Of a stretch of 64,000 nt of DNA, positions 18,273-30,445 are shown piece after piece. The stretch's first letter is position 1. Every line of letters begins with the position of its first letter. The position numbers were made by a program, and so were the translations under genes. Origin of the DNA: Mesorhizobium qingshengii (GTDB taxonomy: Bacteria > Pseudomonadota > Alphaproteobacteria > Rhizobiales > Rhizobiaceae). The stretch is from contig NZ_JAPFQA010000002.1 of assembly GCF_027563465.1 (NCBI RefSeq), positions 744,001 to 808,000 of the forward strand, in the 5' to 3' direction. Under the pieces are notes generated by a model that made no database searches, was not told where the DNA came from, and worked only from the letters and a program-made list of their open reading frames with translations.

Positions 18273-19742
18273 ATGCCTGAGGGGAACGCTGACATCATCA
18301 GACTGAACGGCGCCGCAAAGCATTTCGGCGCCGTTCGCGCCCTGGGCGGCGTGGATTTTCACGTCGGCCCTGGTGAGTGCGTCGGTCTCGTCGGCCACAA
18401 TGGCGCCGGCAAGTCGACACTCATGCACATGGTGGCGGGCACCTTGACGCCCGACAGCGGCAGGATCGGCGTGCATGGCGGCAGCGAGGACAACTACTCG
18501 GTGTCGCGGGCGCAGCAGCTCGGCATACGCTGCGTCTTCCAGGAATTGTCGCTGTGTCCCAATCTCAGCGTCGCCGAGAACACGCGCATCAACCACGCTT
18601 CGCTGCGCGGCTTCGGCTGGCGGCGCAAGGCGGCCGAGCTGATCGCCGCCAAGCTCGACGAGATCTTTCCGGGGCATAGCATTTCGGCGTCCGACATTGT
18701 CGGCGACCTGTCGATCGGCCGGCGCCAGATGGTCGAGGTGGCGCGCGCCTTCACGGTCACCCAGGATCGGCTCGACCTCGTCATCCTCGATGAGCCGACA
18801 TCGTCGCTGGACGCGCATACGGCCGGCCAGTTGCTGGCTTTCGTGCGCCGCTTCGTCGCCGGCGGCAGAAGCTGCATCCTGATCTCGCACGTGCTGGGCG
18901 AGGTGCTGCGGAATGCCGACCGCATCGTGGTGATGCGCGACGGCAAGGTGGTTGTCGCCGCCGCCGCCAGTGCCTTCGACCGTGACCGGCTGGTGACGGC
19001 GATGGGCGGGGCGGAAGCGCGCCAGAAGGCCGCGGCGCAAGTCGCCGCCGCCAAGCCCGAGGCCAGTCCGCTGCGGGTGCGGGCCCGTCCCGCCGCGCAG
19101 AAGGACGGAGCCGAGCTTGTCGCCCGCGCCGGCGAAATCATCGGCCTCGCCGGGTTGGCGGGACATGGACAGACCGACCTGCTGCTGGCGATCTTCGCGG
19201 CTGCGTCGCGCGCCCGGGCCGGCATCGAGGTGACCGCGCCGGTGGCGCTGGTGGCCGGCGACCGCCAGTCGGACGGTATCTTCCCGCAATGGTCGATCGC
19301 GCAGAATATCGGCATCCGCTCGCTGGCACGCCTGCGCAACGGGCTGTTGATCTCGCCGCAGCGTGAGGCCGAACTCGCCGGGTTCTGGCAAAAAAAGATC
19401 GGCATCCGCACGCCTGACATGAACAACAACATCTTCTCGCTGTCGGGCGGCAACCAGCAGAAGGCGCTGTTTGCCCGTGCGCTCGGCTCCGACGCTGAGG
19501 TCGTGCTGATGGACGACCCGATGCGTGGCGTCGATATCGGCACCAAACTGGAGGTCTACGACCTCGTGCGCGAAGAAGCCCGCAATGGCCGTACCTTCCT
19601 CTGGTACACCACGGAAACCGAAGAGCTCGACAATTGCGACCACATCTATGTCTTCAAGAACGGCCGGATCGTCGCCAATTTGCGGCGCGACGAATTGACC
19701 GAAGAGAAGATCATCCAGTCCTCGTTCGGCGACGCGGCCTGA
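18273..19742 (+). CDS. Sugar ABC transporter ATP-binding protein (RbsA/XylG type)
   Basis: This 489-residue tandem ATPase energises the sugar importer. The first nucleotide domain is intact: GHNGAGKST (Walker A), [16 protein letters not shown] (signature) and [12 protein letters not shown] (Walker B). The second has a degenerate Walker A ([15 protein letters not shown]) but retains [15 protein letters not shown] and [12 protein letters not shown], as is usual for RbsA/XylG proteins. The start at 18273 is chosen by alignment with the family; TTG at 18267 is an alternative and the ribosome site is weak. The stop is two bases before the next start, so the permease is probably translationally coupled. 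Confidence 0.9.
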   Translation: MPEGNADIIRLNGAAKHFGAVRALGGVDFHVGPGECVGLVGHNGAGKSTLMHMVAGTLTPDSGRIGVHGGSEDNYSVSRAQQLGIRCVFQELSLCPNLSVAENTRINHASLRGFGWRRKAAELIAAKLDEIFPGHSISASDIVGDLSIGRRQMVEVARAFTVTQDRLDLVILDEPTSSLDAHTAGQLLAFVRRFVAGGRSCILISHVLGEVLRNADRIVVMRDGKVVVAAAASAFDRDRLVTAMGGAEARQKAAAQVAAAKPEASPLRVRARPAAQKDGAELVARAGEIIGLAGLAGHGQTDLLLAIFAAASRARAGIEVTAPVALVAGDRQSDGIFPQWSIAQNIGIRSLARLRNGLLISPQREAELAGFWQKKIGIRTPDMNNNIFSLSGGNQQKALFARALGSDAEVVLMDDPMRGVDIGTKLEVYDLVREEARNGRTFLWYTTETEELDNCDHIYVFKNGRIVANLRRDELTEEKIIQSSFGDAA

Positions 19743-19743
19743 G

Positions 19744-20724
19744 ATGACGGCCGCCAGCGTCGACACCGGGCTTAAGGCTTCCTCCGAGCGTGGAGCGCTG
19801 GCGCGTGCCCGCCTGCTGCGCGGGCTGCTGCCGGCGCTGTCGCTGGCGCTGGTGCTGATCGCCATCGCCTGGCTCAACCCGCGCGCCATCAGCTATTTCG
19901 GCTTCAGCCTGATGCTCAACCTGGCGATCCCGATCGCGCTGGCGACGATCGCGCAGATGTTCGTCATCGCCGGCAACGAGCTCGACCTGTCGATCGGCAC
20001 CTTCGTCGGTTTCGTCGGCTGCGTCACCGCGACATGGCTGAAGGACGCGCCGCTCATCGGCGTCGCCATCCTGCTCGGCTCGATCGGCGTCTATGCGCTG
20101 CTCGGCGCGCTGATCCATCTGCGCAACCTGCCGTCGATCGTGGTGACGCTCGGCATGAGCTTCGTCTGGCAGGGTCTGGCCATCCTCGTCCTGCCCAAGC
20201 CTGGCGGCAAGGCGCCGGACTGGCTGCTGGCGATCATGGCGTTCAAGCCGCCTCTCGTGCCGTTCCCGATCATCGCGGCGCTGCTGATCGGCCTCGTCGT
20301 TCATTTCGGCCTGATGCGCACCTCCTACGGCGTGATCCTGCGCGGCTCCGGTGGCAATCCGGCGGCGCTCGGGCGCGCCGGCTGGTCGCTGCTCAAGACC
20401 AAGATCGTGCTGTTCGCGCTGGCCGGCCTGTTCGGCGTGCTGTCCGGCATGGCGCTGATCGGCATCACCACCTCGGCCGATGCCAATATCGGCAATGGCT
20501 ACACGCTGCTGGCGATCGCCGGCGTCATCCTTGGCGGCGGCGAATTCGTCGGCGGCCGGGTGTCCCCGATCGGCGCGGTGCTTGGTGCACTGACGCTGGC
20601 GCTCGCCGCATCGCCGCTGCTCACCTTCATGCACATCCCACCCGACTGGCAGGTGGCCGCCAATGGCACCATCCTGATCATCGTGCTGGCGGCGCGGGTG
20701 CTGATCAGCCGCAGGGAGAGGTGA
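19744..20724 (+). CDS. Sugar ABC transporter permease 1
   Basis: This 326-residue inner-membrane protein has about 9-10 hydrophobic segments and belongs to the BPD_transp_2 (RbsC-like) permease family. Seen are the conserved cytoplasmic-loop region GVILRGSGGNPAALGRAGWSLLKTKIVLFALAGLFGVLSGMALIG and the later GNGYTLLAIAGVILGGGEFVGGRVSPIGAVLGAL. It forms the heterodimeric channel with the next gene. It starts two bases after the ATPase gene and ends five bases before permease 2, so the operon is tight. Confidence 0.92.
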   Translation: MTAASVDTGLKASSERGALARARLLRGLLPALSLALVLIAIAWLNPRAISYFGFSLMLNLAIPIALATIAQMFVIAGNELDLSIGTFVGFVGCVTATWLKDAPLIGVAILLGSIGVYALLGALIHLRNLPSIVVTLGMSFVWQGLAILVLPKPGGKAPDWLLAIMAFKPPLVPFPIIAALLIGLVVHFGLMRTSYGVILRGSGGNPAALGRAGWSLLKTKIVLFALAGLFGVLSGMALIGITTSADANIGNGYTLLAIAGVILGGGEFVGGRVSPIGAVLGALTLALAASPLLTFMHIPPDWQVAANGTILIIVLAARVLISRRER

Positions 20725-20728
20725 GGCA

Positions 20729-21676
20729 ATGGTATCGGTGAAGGCGCTGCTCGGCAGACCCTGGATATGGTCGTTCCTCGGCGCGGTGCTGGTGTGGCTG
20801 GCGACGATCGTCTTCACCGGCGGCTATGGCGCCGGCGGCATGGTCACCGCGGCCCTGTCGCTGGCGGTGTTCACCGTCATCGTCGGCGTCGGCCAGATGT
20901 TCGTCATCACGCTTGGCCCAGGCAATGTCGACCTGTCGCTGCCGGCCAATATCGGGCTTGCCAGCGCCGTGGCCATGAAGGTCATGGACGGCAACGATTC
21001 CATGATCGCGGTCGGGCTGCTGGCGGCGCTCGCCACCGGTGCCGCGATCGGTGTCGTCAATTACCTGCTGATCTGGGCGCTGCGCATTCCGCCGATCATC
21101 GCCACGCTGTCGGCCAGCTTCATCATCCAGTCGATCGACATCAGCTATGGGCGCGGGTTGCAGATCAAGCCGCCGCCAGGCTTCGCCGATTTCGCCAACT
21201 CGCAGGTCCTGGGCATTCCGGTGCTGGCGGTCCTCACCGTGCTGTTCACCATCGGCGCGGCCATCGCGCTGCAGCGCATGATCTATGGCCGCTCGGTGCT
21301 GGCAATCGGCCAGAACATCCGTGCCGCGTGGCTGGCCGGCGTCAATGTCGGCCGGATCCGCTTCCTCACCTACACGCTGTCGGGGGCGCTCGGCGGCATC
21401 GACGGCGCGCTGCTCGCCGGCTATTTCCGCGGCGCCAATGTCGATATCGGCAACGAGTATCTGCTGGCGTCCATCGCCGTCGTCGTCATCGGCGGCACGT
21501 CGGTGGCCGGCGGCAAGGCCAACGTGCCGGGCGTCTGGGGCGCGGCACTGTTCCTGGTGCTGCTCTTGACCATGCTCAACACGTTCGGCGTCAGTGCCGG
21601 CGTGCGCCTGCTGCTGACCGGGCTGATTATCGTTGGCGTGATCACGGCGGCGGGTGGGCAGAAGGCCTTGCGTTGA
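20729..21676 (+). CDS. Sugar ABC transporter permease 2
   Basis: This 315-residue inner-membrane permease of the RbsC-like family pairs with the preceding one. It contains GQMFVITLGPGNVDLSLPANIGL, the loop RSVLAIGQNIRAAWLAGVNVGRIRFLTYTLSGALGGIDGALLAGY, and IAVVVIGGTSVAGGKANVPGVWGA. The two permeases are clearly different sequences, so the channel is a heterodimer. It is the last gene of the importer operon, ending nine bases before the convergent TetR gene, with no obvious hairpin in the gap. Confidence 0.92.
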   Translation: MVSVKALLGRPWIWSFLGAVLVWLATIVFTGGYGAGGMVTAALSLAVFTVIVGVGQMFVITLGPGNVDLSLPANIGLASAVAMKVMDGNDSMIAVGLLAALATGAAIGVVNYLLIWALRIPPIIATLSASFIIQSIDISYGRGLQIKPPPGFADFANSQVLGIPVLAVLTVLFTIGAAIALQRMIYGRSVLAIGQNIRAAWLAGVNVGRIRFLTYTLSGALGGIDGALLAGYFRGANVDIGNEYLLASIAVVVIGGTSVAGGKANVPGVWGAALFLVLLLTMLNTFGVSAGVRLLLTGLIIVGVITAAGGQKALR

Positions 21677-21685
21677 GGCTACGCG

Positions 21686-22303
21686 TTATTCCGCGCTCGC
21701 CCGCAGATGCCGGGCGAGCATCAGGCGCAACTCCTCCAGCACGCCGTCACGCATTTTCTTCTCACCGACCAGCGCCAGCGGTATGCGCATCAGCTGCGGC
21801 ACGATGACGGCGAGCCGCTCGGCCTGGCCCGCCGGCAGCGGCGGTTCGGCCTGCGCGAACAGGGCGGCGATCTGGCCGCGCCGCCGGACCCGCATCGCGC
21901 GCCGCCAGCCATCGTCGCCGGGCAGGTCGAGCAGCGCTGAATAGGCCGGGTGCGTGGCCAGGAAGTCGCCGAGCACGTCGAACAACGCATCGGCGATCGC
22001 AGCCGGCGCCAGGCCCTTGGCGCTCTCCTGCAAGGCGTCGAGTTGGGTGGAGAGATTTTCCGCATGTTCGGCCAGAATGGCTGTCGCCAGCGCCTCCTTG
22101 GTCGGGAAGAACAGGTAGAGCGTGCCGATGGCCGCACCGGCACGGGCGGCGATCTCGGTCATCGTCGTGGCATAGAAACCCTTCTCGACGAATAGTATTG
22201 CTGCATTCGCCATCAGTGCCGCGACCCGCTCGCGCCCTCTTCTTTGCTGCGGTGCACGCGGATTTGACACCGAGGCTCTTGCTTTTTCCGAGGCCATCCT
22301 CAT
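21686..22303 (-). CDS. TetR-family repressor
   Basis: This protein of about 205 residues has an N-terminal TetR helix-turn-helix: RVAALMANAAILFVEKGFYATTMTEIAARAGAAIGTLYLFFPTKEALATAIL. A helical ligand domain follows. Two starts, 22303 and 22297 (MRMASEKARAS), are nearly equal. The gene diverges from the DHA2-type efflux pump, with 46 bases between the starts. Two copies of ATCCTCATAT lie in and next to that gap and are candidate operators, so it very likely represses the pump and itself. The effector is unknown, probably a toxic hydrophobic compound. Confidence 0.88.
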   Translation of the reverse strand: MRMASEKARASVSNPRAPQQRRGRERVAALMANAAILFVEKGFYATTMTEIAARAGAAIGTLYLFFPTKEALATAILAEHAENLSTQLDALQESAKGLAPAAIADALFDVLGDFLATHPAYSALLDLPGDDGWRRAMRVRRRGQIAALFAQAEPPLPAGQAERLAVIVPQLMRIPLALVGEKKMRDGVLEELRLMLARHLRASAE

Positions 22304-22331
22304 ATTTCCAAACCTGAGACTATCCTCATAT
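22296..22331. promoter_or_regulatory. Direct repeat between TetR and efflux genes
   Basis: ATCCTCATAT occurs at 22296-22305 and again at 22322-22331, 26 bases apart centre to centre. The pair spans the TetR start codons and the leader of the pump gene. The placement suits a repressor site, but the 26-base period and the lack of dyad symmetry make this tentative. Confidence 0.35.
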
Positions 22332-22349
22332 ATAGCGCTGACGCCAACC

Positions 22350-24089
22350 ATGCCAGCACCTTCGGACGTTACCGTCATGAATACCGCCGCAGACAGCCGC
22401 CCACAGAGCCACAAATGGATGGTTCTGAGCAACACAACGCTCGGCATGCTGGCTGCCGCCATCAACGGTTCGATCCTGCTGATCAGCCTGCCGGCGGTGT
22501 TTCGTGGCATCGGCCTCAAGGCACTCGACCCCGGCAACATCAATTACCTGCTCCGGGCGATCATCGGCTACATGATCGCAACGGCGGTGCTGGTCGTCGC
22601 CTTCGGCCGGCTCGGCGACCAGTTCGGCCGCGCGAAAATGTACAATCTCGGCTTTGCCATCTTCACCGCCGCCTCGATCGCACTTAGCCTGTTGCCCGGC
22701 CAGGGCGATTTCGCGGCGATCTACCTGATCAGCGTGCGCATCATCCAGGGCATCGGCGGTGCCCTGATCATGGCCAATTCCACGGCCCTTCTCACGGATG
22801 CCTTTCCGGAAAACGAACGAGGCTTCGCGCTCGGCATCAATGTCGTGGCGGCCATCGGCGGCCAGTTCGTCGGCCTGTTGATCGGTGGCCTGCTTGCCGA
22901 CACGGACTGGCGGCTGGTGTTCTGGATCAACGTGCCGTTCGGCCTCATCGGCACGGTCTGGGCGTACCTCAAGCTGCACGATGCGCCGAACCGCTCCACG
23001 CACACGATCGACTGGCTCGGCAACATCAGCTTCGGGCTCGGCCTCGTGCTCATCCTCACCGCCATCACCTACGGTCTGCAGCCCTATGGCGATCAGATCA
23101 TGGCATGGACCAGCCCGAAGGTGCTTGTCCTGTTTGCCATCGGCTTCATCTCGCTGATCGCCTTCGTGTTCATCGAGCAGCGCGTCGCCAAGCCGATGCT
23201 CGATCTCAAGCTGTTCCGCATTCCCGGTTTTGCCTATGGCAACATCGCCAATCTGGCTTCGGGCATTGCGCGCGGCGGGCTGCAGTTCATGCTGATCGTC
23301 TGGCTGCAAGGCATCTGGCTGCCGCTGCATGGCTATTCGTTCGAGGAGACGCCGCTGTGGTCGGCCATCTTCATGCTGCCGCTGACGGTCGGCTTCCTGA
23401 TCGCCGGTCCGGTGTCCGGCTATTTCTCTGACCGGGTCGGCGGCGTGCCGTTCGCGGTCGGCGGCATGGTCGTCGGCGCGGCAAGTTTCGTGGCGCTAAT
23501 GGCGTTGCCGGCCGACTTCTCCTACACGGTATTCGCCGCGTTGTTGTTCCTCAACGGACTTGGCTCCGGCCTGTTCGTCGCGCCGAACTCGACGCAGATC
23601 ATGAACTCGGTGCCGGCGCGCGAGCGCGGCCAGGCCTCGGGCATGCGCGCCACCACCACCAATGCCGGACAGGTGCTGTCGATCGGCCTGTTCTTCAGCC
23701 TGATGATCCTCGGCCTCGCGGCCAGCCTGCCGCAGACGATGGAGGCCGGGTTGCTGGCGCAGCATGTGCCGGAGGCGGTCGCGCACCAGATCGCCAACAT
23801 GCCGCCGGTCGCCAGCCTGTTCGCCGCCTTCCTCGGCTACAATCCGATGGGCGAGCTGATCCCGGCCGATGTGCTGCACGCGCTGCCGCAGCAGAGCATC
23901 GATACGCTGACCGGCCACGCCTTCTTCCCCGAGCTGATGTCGGGACCGTTCAAGCATGGCCTCGTCTTCGCCTTCACCTTCTCGGCGATCCTCTATCTCA
24001 TCGCGGCCTTCGCCTCCTGGCGCGGCGGACGCACTGTCAGCGCCTCGATCCCCGACATCATGGCGACCGAGGCTGCCGGCCAGCCCTAG
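22350..24089 (+). CDS. MFS drug efflux transporter (DHA2, 14-TM type)
   Basis: This 579-residue inner-membrane protein has about 14 hydrophobic segments and belongs to the DHA2/EmrB-like group of the major facilitator superfamily. Landmarks are FGRLGDQFGRAKMYNLGF (loop 2-3 motif A), RIIQGIGGALIMANSTALLTDAFP (motif C region), and a large C-terminal periplasmic or loop segment around MEAGLLAQHVPEAVAHQIANMPPVASLFAAFLGYNPM. It probably exports toxic organic compounds in exchange for protons. It is controlled, by position, by the divergent TetR gene. The start at 22350 versus 22377 is uncertain because neither has a good ribosome site. Confidence 0.9.
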   Translation: MPAPSDVTVMNTAADSRPQSHKWMVLSNTTLGMLAAAINGSILLISLPAVFRGIGLKALDPGNINYLLRAIIGYMIATAVLVVAFGRLGDQFGRAKMYNLGFAIFTAASIALSLLPGQGDFAAIYLISVRIIQGIGGALIMANSTALLTDAFPENERGFALGINVVAAIGGQFVGLLIGGLLADTDWRLVFWINVPFGLIGTVWAYLKLHDAPNRSTHTIDWLGNISFGLGLVLILTAITYGLQPYGDQIMAWTSPKVLVLFAIGFISLIAFVFIEQRVAKPMLDLKLFRIPGFAYGNIANLASGIARGGLQFMLIVWLQGIWLPLHGYSFEETPLWSAIFMLPLTVGFLIAGPVSGYFSDRVGGVPFAVGGMVVGAASFVALMALPADFSYTVFAALLFLNGLGSGLFVAPNSTQIMNSVPARERGQASGMRATTTNAGQVLSIGLFFSLMILGLAASLPQTMEAGLLAQHVPEAVAHQIANMPPVASLFAAFLGYNPMGELIPADVLHALPQQSIDTLTGHAFFPELMSGPFKHGLVFAFTFSAILYLIAAFASWRGGRTVSASIPDIMATEAAGQP

Positions 24090-24207
24090 GCACTTTCAAG
24101 GCCGGGAATCATTGTGCCAGGCCGGCATCCGGTTCCCATCCGCGTCATGGCGCTGTAAATCCGGTTCGCGCGGCCATGGGCCGCGCACCATTGCTGGGAG
24201 GTTTTGC

Positions 24208-26280
<2,073 letters not shown>

Positions 26281-26312
26281 TCAAACGCTGATTGGGGCCG
26301 GCGGCCCGCCTC

Positions 26313-27098
26313 TCACTTCACCCCGATGCCGGCGGTCAGGCCGCCGTCTATCTTGTAGTCGGCGCCGGTGCAGAAGCCCGCCTTGGACGAGCACAGAAAG
26401 GCGATGAGCTCGGCCACCTCTTCCGGCTCGCCGATGCGGCCGATCGGGTGGGCTTCGCCGAAGCGCTTGAATGCGGCTTCGATGTCAGCGTCGGTGCCGT
26501 TGTCGCCGCGCGCGGCCCGCTCGAGAATAGGCGTGCGGATCGATCCTGGACTGACCGAGTTCACGCGGATCCCCTGGCGTGCATAGTCGAGCGCCAGCGA
26601 GCGCGTCAGCGTGTGGATCGCGCCCTTGGTGGTGGCGTAGGCGGCGACGTTCTGCTGACAGGCATGCCCCTGCACCGAGGACACGTTGACGATGGCGCCG
26701 CCGCCCCGCTTGATCATTTCGGGAATGCCGAAACGGGCGGTGAGATAGATGGAGCCGACATTGACCGACATCGCCCGGTTCCAGGTTTCGAAATCCGTGC
26801 TGGTGGCGGTGCCATAGGGATGCACGGCTGCGGAATTGACGATGATGTCCAGCCCGCCGAAGCGCCCGACACCGGCTGCGATCGCCCCGGCCACCTCGTC
26901 CGGCACGGAAACATCCACAGTCGCCACCAGAGCCGCGGCGCCGGCGCGCTCGAATTCGGCCTGCATGGCCGCATTGGCGGCCTCGTCGATGCCGCAGGCG
27001 AGGATCGCTGCCCCGCCCGCCGCCAGCCGCCGGGCGCTTGCCAGGCCGATCCCGGTCGTCCCCGTCACCAGGGCGACCTTGCCGTCGAAATCCTTCAT
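26313..27098 (-). CDS. SDR-family oxidoreductase
   Basis: This 261-residue classical SDR has the cofactor motif [11 protein letters not shown] and an unusual NSAAVHP in place of NNAG. The catalytic Ser is in [11 protein letters not shown] and the active-site YATTK provides the Tyr-x3-Lys. PGSIRTPIL and the C-terminal DGGLTAGIG are also typical. The likely role is NAD(P)-dependent interconversion of a hydroxyl and a keto group. It diverges from mannonate dehydratase (starts 181 bases apart), so a D-mannonate/D-fructuronate or related sugar-acid oxidoreductase is a reasonable inference, not shown. GAGGGAG precedes the start at 27098. Confidence 0.88.
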   Translation of the reverse strand: MKDFDGKVALVTGTTGIGLASARRLAAGGAAILACGIDEAANAAMQAEFERAGAAALVATVDVSVPDEVAGAIAAGVGRFGGLDIIVNSAAVHPYGTATSTDFETWNRAMSVNVGSIYLTARFGIPEMIKRGGGAIVNVSSVQGHACQQNVAAYATTKGAIHTLTRSLALDYARQGIRVNSVSPGSIRTPILERAARGDNGTDADIEAAFKRFGEAHPIGRIGEPEEVAELIAFLCSSKAGFCTGADYKIDGGLTAGIGVK

Positions 27099-27279
27099 TG
27101 CTGAAACTCCCTCAATGGTCGCCGGGATTCTGCCGGGAGGCGGACCCTCCTGCGGGAACCGTGGCGCAAAGTCCGGAGGCTGGTTCAGCGGATGGCCGAG
27201 CCAGCCTGTCGCGATCGCTCGATTTGACTGCCATTGTGGTCCGACAATATGGTCTATCGCAACCACGGATGAGGCAATC

Positions 27280-28464
27280 ATGGAACAATGCTGGCGCTGG
27301 TACGGTCCGGACGATCCGGTCACGCTCGACCATGTCAAACAGGCTGGGGCGACGGGCGTCGTTTCAGCCTTGCACAACATCTATGATGGCCGGGCGTGGT
27401 CCCTGGACGACATACTCGAGCGCAAGCGCATCATCGAAGCGGCAGGGCTGAGCTGGTCGGTGGTGGAGAGCATTCCCGTCCACAACTCGATCAAGATCGG
27501 TTCTGCGGAACGGCAGCGCTATGCCGGCTTCTACAAGGACACGATTCGGGCACTGGCCAAGGCCGGCATCGCCACCATCTGCTACAACTTTATGCCGGTG
27601 GTCGACTGGACCCGCACCGATCTCGCCTACCGGCTGCCGACAACCGGCTTTGCATTGCGCTTCGATGCGATCGACTTTGCCGCCTATGACGTGTTCGTGC
27701 TGAAGCGCCGGAATGCCGAGGCAAGCTACGGCCCGGCGCGTCTCAAGGAGGCCCAAGCGCGGCTGAAGAGCCTGAGCGACGAGCAGGTCGCCAGGATAGA
27801 GCGCAACCTGATTGCCGGGCTCCCGGCGACTGAACGCAAATACAATCGCGAGACGATGCGCGAGGCGCTCGCCGACTATGACGCGATCGGCCCGACGGAA
27901 TTGCGCGCCAACCTGGCCTGGTTCCTGAAGGAGATCGTCCCCGTTGCCGAGGACGTCGGCGCGCGCATGTGCATCCATCCCGACGATCCGCCCTTCTCGC
28001 TGTTCGGGCTGCCGCGGGTCGTCTCCACCGCGGAGGATGCGCGCTTCATCCTGGAGACGGTCGACAGCCCGGCGAACGGCCTGACCTTCTGCACCGGCTC
28101 CTACGGTGTGCGCGCCGACAACGACCTTGTCGCGATGATCAGGGAATTCGCGCCCAAAATCCATTTCGCGCATCTGCGCAACGTGACGCGCGAGGACGAC
28201 GGCTCCTTCTTCGAAGCGGAGCACCTGGAGGGCTCCACCGACATGGCTGATGTCATCTTGGCGCTGATGAAGGAGGAGGCGCGCCGGCGCAAAGAGGGCA
28301 GGGCCGACTGGCGCATACCGATGCGTCCGGACCACGGCCACCTTCTTGCCGACGACATCGGCAAGACCAGGATCAACCCCGGCTATTCGCTGATCGGCCG
28401 GCTCAAGGGCCTCGCCGAATTGCGCGGCATCATGCGGGCGGTGGAGAGGTTCGGGCTGGCCTGA
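27280..28464 (+). CDS. uxuA: Mannonate dehydratase
   Basis: This 394-residue enzyme of the UxuA family dehydrates D-mannonate to 2-keto-3-deoxygluconate in hexuronate catabolism. The N-terminus [28 protein letters not shown] and the segments [33 protein letters not shown] (metal-site His), [15 protein letters not shown], and MRPDHGHLL are family landmarks. The length agrees with UxuA. The start is ATG at 27280 with GAGG nearby. No glucuronate isomerase or 2-keto-3-deoxygluconate kinase is adjacent, so the rest of the pathway must lie elsewhere. The divergent SDR is the likely partner. Confidence 0.93.
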   Translation: MEQCWRWYGPDDPVTLDHVKQAGATGVVSALHNIYDGRAWSLDDILERKRIIEAAGLSWSVVESIPVHNSIKIGSAERQRYAGFYKDTIRALAKAGIATICYNFMPVVDWTRTDLAYRLPTTGFALRFDAIDFAAYDVFVLKRRNAEASYGPARLKEAQARLKSLSDEQVARIERNLIAGLPATERKYNRETMREALADYDAIGPTELRANLAWFLKEIVPVAEDVGARMCIHPDDPPFSLFGLPRVVSTAEDARFILETVDSPANGLTFCTGSYGVRADNDLVAMIREFAPKIHFAHLRNVTREDDGSFFEAEHLEGSTDMADVILALMKEEARRRKEGRADWRIPMRPDHGHLLADDIGKTRINPGYSLIGRLKGLAELRGIMRAVERFGLA

Positions 28465-28517
28465 TACGCGCAGGGCGGGTCAACGCCTTCGGCACGAATG
28501 CTTCGACGGCTTCTCGC

Positions 28518-30026
28518 TCAGACATGCTTGCGGCCGCCGGTCTCGCGGAACCAGCTGTCGGGATAGGGGTACCACCATTCCTGGATTGCCGGCTTGTGGT
28601 CGATGATCACCATCTTCGAGCGGCGGAAGGCATCGAGCCCCTGGCGTCCAAGCTCGCGACCGAGGCCCGAGGCCTTCCAGCCGCCGAAGGGCAGCGCGTC
28701 ATTGTCGATCAGCGGATTGTTGACCCATACCATGCCGGCCTCGAGCCGTTCGGCCGCCTCATGCGCCTCGGCGAGGTCGGTGGTGAAGACCGAGGCGCCG
28801 AGCCCGAACGGGCTGTCATTGGCGAGGCGGATCGCCTCGTCGAAATCCTTGACCCGGCAGATGGCGGCGACCGGCCCAAAACACTCCTCGCGCACGATCG
28901 CCATGTCAGGGGTGACGCCGGTGAGGATGGTTGGCTCGTAGAACCAGCCGGTGTCATGCGCCGGTGGGATGCGCCCGCCGGTGACTGCCTTGGCGCCGTG
29001 CGCGATGGCGTCGTCAACCAGCCGCATGACTTTCGCCCGCGCCGCCTCGCTGACCAGCGGGCAGATCTCGGTCTTGTCCATGCCGTTGCCGATGCGCAGG
29101 GCGCGCGTCCTTTCGGCGAACAGCGCGACGAAGCGGTCATGCACGGCGTCGACGACGAAGAAGCGCTCGGCCGAGGTGCAGACCTGGCCGGTGAGGTGGA
29201 AGGCGGCGGTGACGCTGCCGGCCGCCGCGACCTCGAGTGGAGCATGCTCGCTGATGATCAGCGGATCGCTGCCGCCGGCCTCGATGACGCAAGGCTTCAT
29301 GCGCTCGGCGCATGCCACCGCCACCGCCTTGCCGGCGGCGACCGAACCGGTGAAGGCGACAGCATGGGTGCGGTCGGAAGCGATCAGCGCCTGCGCCGTG
29401 GCCGCGCCACCGGGCAGGCAGGAGACCAGGCCTTCCGGCAGCGAGCGGAACACGGCCATATAGTCCAGCGTCGACAGCGTCGTCGCCTCGGCCGGCTTGA
29501 TGACGCAGGCATTGCCCGCGGCGAGCGATGCCGCCACGGTCCAGCACATCAACAGGATCGGAAAATTGTAGGGCATGATGTGGACGGAGACGCCATAGGG
29601 CTCGTAGCGCGCATACTGGAAAGAACCGGCCTGCGTCGTGCCGGCGATCTTGCCGGCGTCGTCGCGCGCCATCTCGGCATAGTAGCGGAAGATCGGCGCG
29701 CAATTGGCGATCTCGCCGATGGCTTCCGGATAGGGCTTGCCCATCTCGCGCACCATCAGCTCGGCGCAGCGTGTGAGGTCCGCCGCCTCGATGGCGTTGG
29801 CGACGGCATGGAGGTGTTTCGCCCGGCTCTTGGCGTCGAGCTTTTTCCAGGGACCTTGAGCCTTGGTCGCGGCGGTGAGCACGGCGTCGATTTCGTCGTC
29901 GCTGGCCGCCGCGATGGTGCCGACCGTTTCAAGCGTGGCCGGATCGATCACCGGTTTGTTCGCGCCGGCCATCGGCCGGTAGTCCGGATTGACGAAGAAG
30001 GTCGGCCGGTCAGGGGAGAAATGCAT
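28518..30026 (-). CDS. NAD-dependent aldehyde dehydrogenase
   Basis: This 502-residue cytoplasmic aldehyde dehydrogenase has MPYNFPILLMCWTVAASLAAGN, KPAEATTL, FTGSVAAGK, the general base Glu249 in VIEAGGSDP, and the nucleophile Cys283 in GQVCTSAERF. Late motifs are EECFGPVAAICRV and PFGGWKASGLGRELG. It oxidises an aldehyde to an acid. As the last gene of the operon with a polyamine-type importer, and opposite a gamma-glutamylamine ligase and FAD oxidase, it most likely oxidises the amino-aldehyde made by the oxidase (the PuuC step). The start at 30026 has a GGAGAAGGA site. Confidence 0.93.
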   Translation of the reverse strand: MHFSPDRPTFFVNPDYRPMAGANKPVIDPATLETVGTIAAASDDEIDAVLTAATKAQGPWKKLDAKSRAKHLHAVANAIEAADLTRCAELMVREMGKPYPEAIGEIANCAPIFRYYAEMARDDAGKIAGTTQAGSFQYARYEPYGVSVHIMPYNFPILLMCWTVAASLAAGNACVIKPAEATTLSTLDYMAVFRSLPEGLVSCLPGGAATAQALIASDRTHAVAFTGSVAAGKAVAVACAERMKPCVIEAGGSDPLIISEHAPLEVAAAGSVTAAFHLTGQVCTSAERFFVVDAVHDRFVALFAERTRALRIGNGMDKTEICPLVSEAARAKVMRLVDDAIAHGAKAVTGGRIPPAHDTGWFYEPTILTGVTPDMAIVREECFGPVAAICRVKDFDEAIRLANDSPFGLGASVFTTDLAEAHEAAERLEAGMVWVNNPLIDNDALPFGGWKASGLGRELGRQGLDAFRRSKMVIIDHKPAIQEWWYPYPDSWFRETGGRKHV

Positions 30027-30078
30027 TTTTGTCCTTCTCCACTTATGGAGCTTTTTTGAGGATTCGCCCTGCCGAGGC

Positions 30079-30423
30079 TCAGCGGATCATGTAGACCTTC
30101 TTGATCGTCTCATGGACGGTGCAGACGCCTTTCCAGTCCTGCGGAAAGAAGGCCGCCGTGTCCGGCTCGATCTCGATCACCTCGCCGGCTTCGTGCACGT
30201 AGGTGCAGCGGCCCTCGAGGAAGTGGCAGAACTCGTCGCGGGTGACGTGGCAGTGCCATTTGCCGGGCGTGCAGACCCACAGGCCGCATTCGGAGCGGCC
30301 TTCCGGTCCCTTGTACAGAAGCTTGCCCGAGGTGCGGGATTCGCCCTCTATCATCGTCGGGATGACGCCCCAGTCGACGAGGTCGGTGATGGCGAGCGGC
30401 GATTGCATGATCGGCGTGGTCAT
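30079..30423 (-). CDS. Cupin-domain protein, copy 1 of 3
   Basis: This 114-residue single-domain cupin of the DUF861/EutQ-like type shares with its two neighbours the blocks SGKLL, ECGLWVCTPG, DEFCHFLEG, FFPQDWKG, and VHET. The cupin barrel may bind a metal through the His of CHF and nearby acidic residues, but a full His-His-Glu-His set is not obvious. In family terms such proteins can be small isomerases, amidohydrolases or binding proteins; none can be assigned. It is 53 bases upstream of the aldehyde dehydrogenase in the same operon. Confidence 0.85.
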   Translation of the reverse strand: MTTPIMQSPLAITDLVDWGVIPTMIEGESRTSGKLLYKGPEGRSECGLWVCTPGKWHCHVTRDEFCHFLEGRCTYVHEAGEVIEIEPDTAAFFPQDWKGVCTVHETIKKVYMIR

Positions 30424-30445
30424 ATCGATTTCCTTGAAAGAGTGC

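Noticed and set aside
18273..19742. Degenerate second Walker A of the sugar ATPase as a sign of inactivation
   Set aside because: This is normal in RbsA/XylG-type tandem ATPases.
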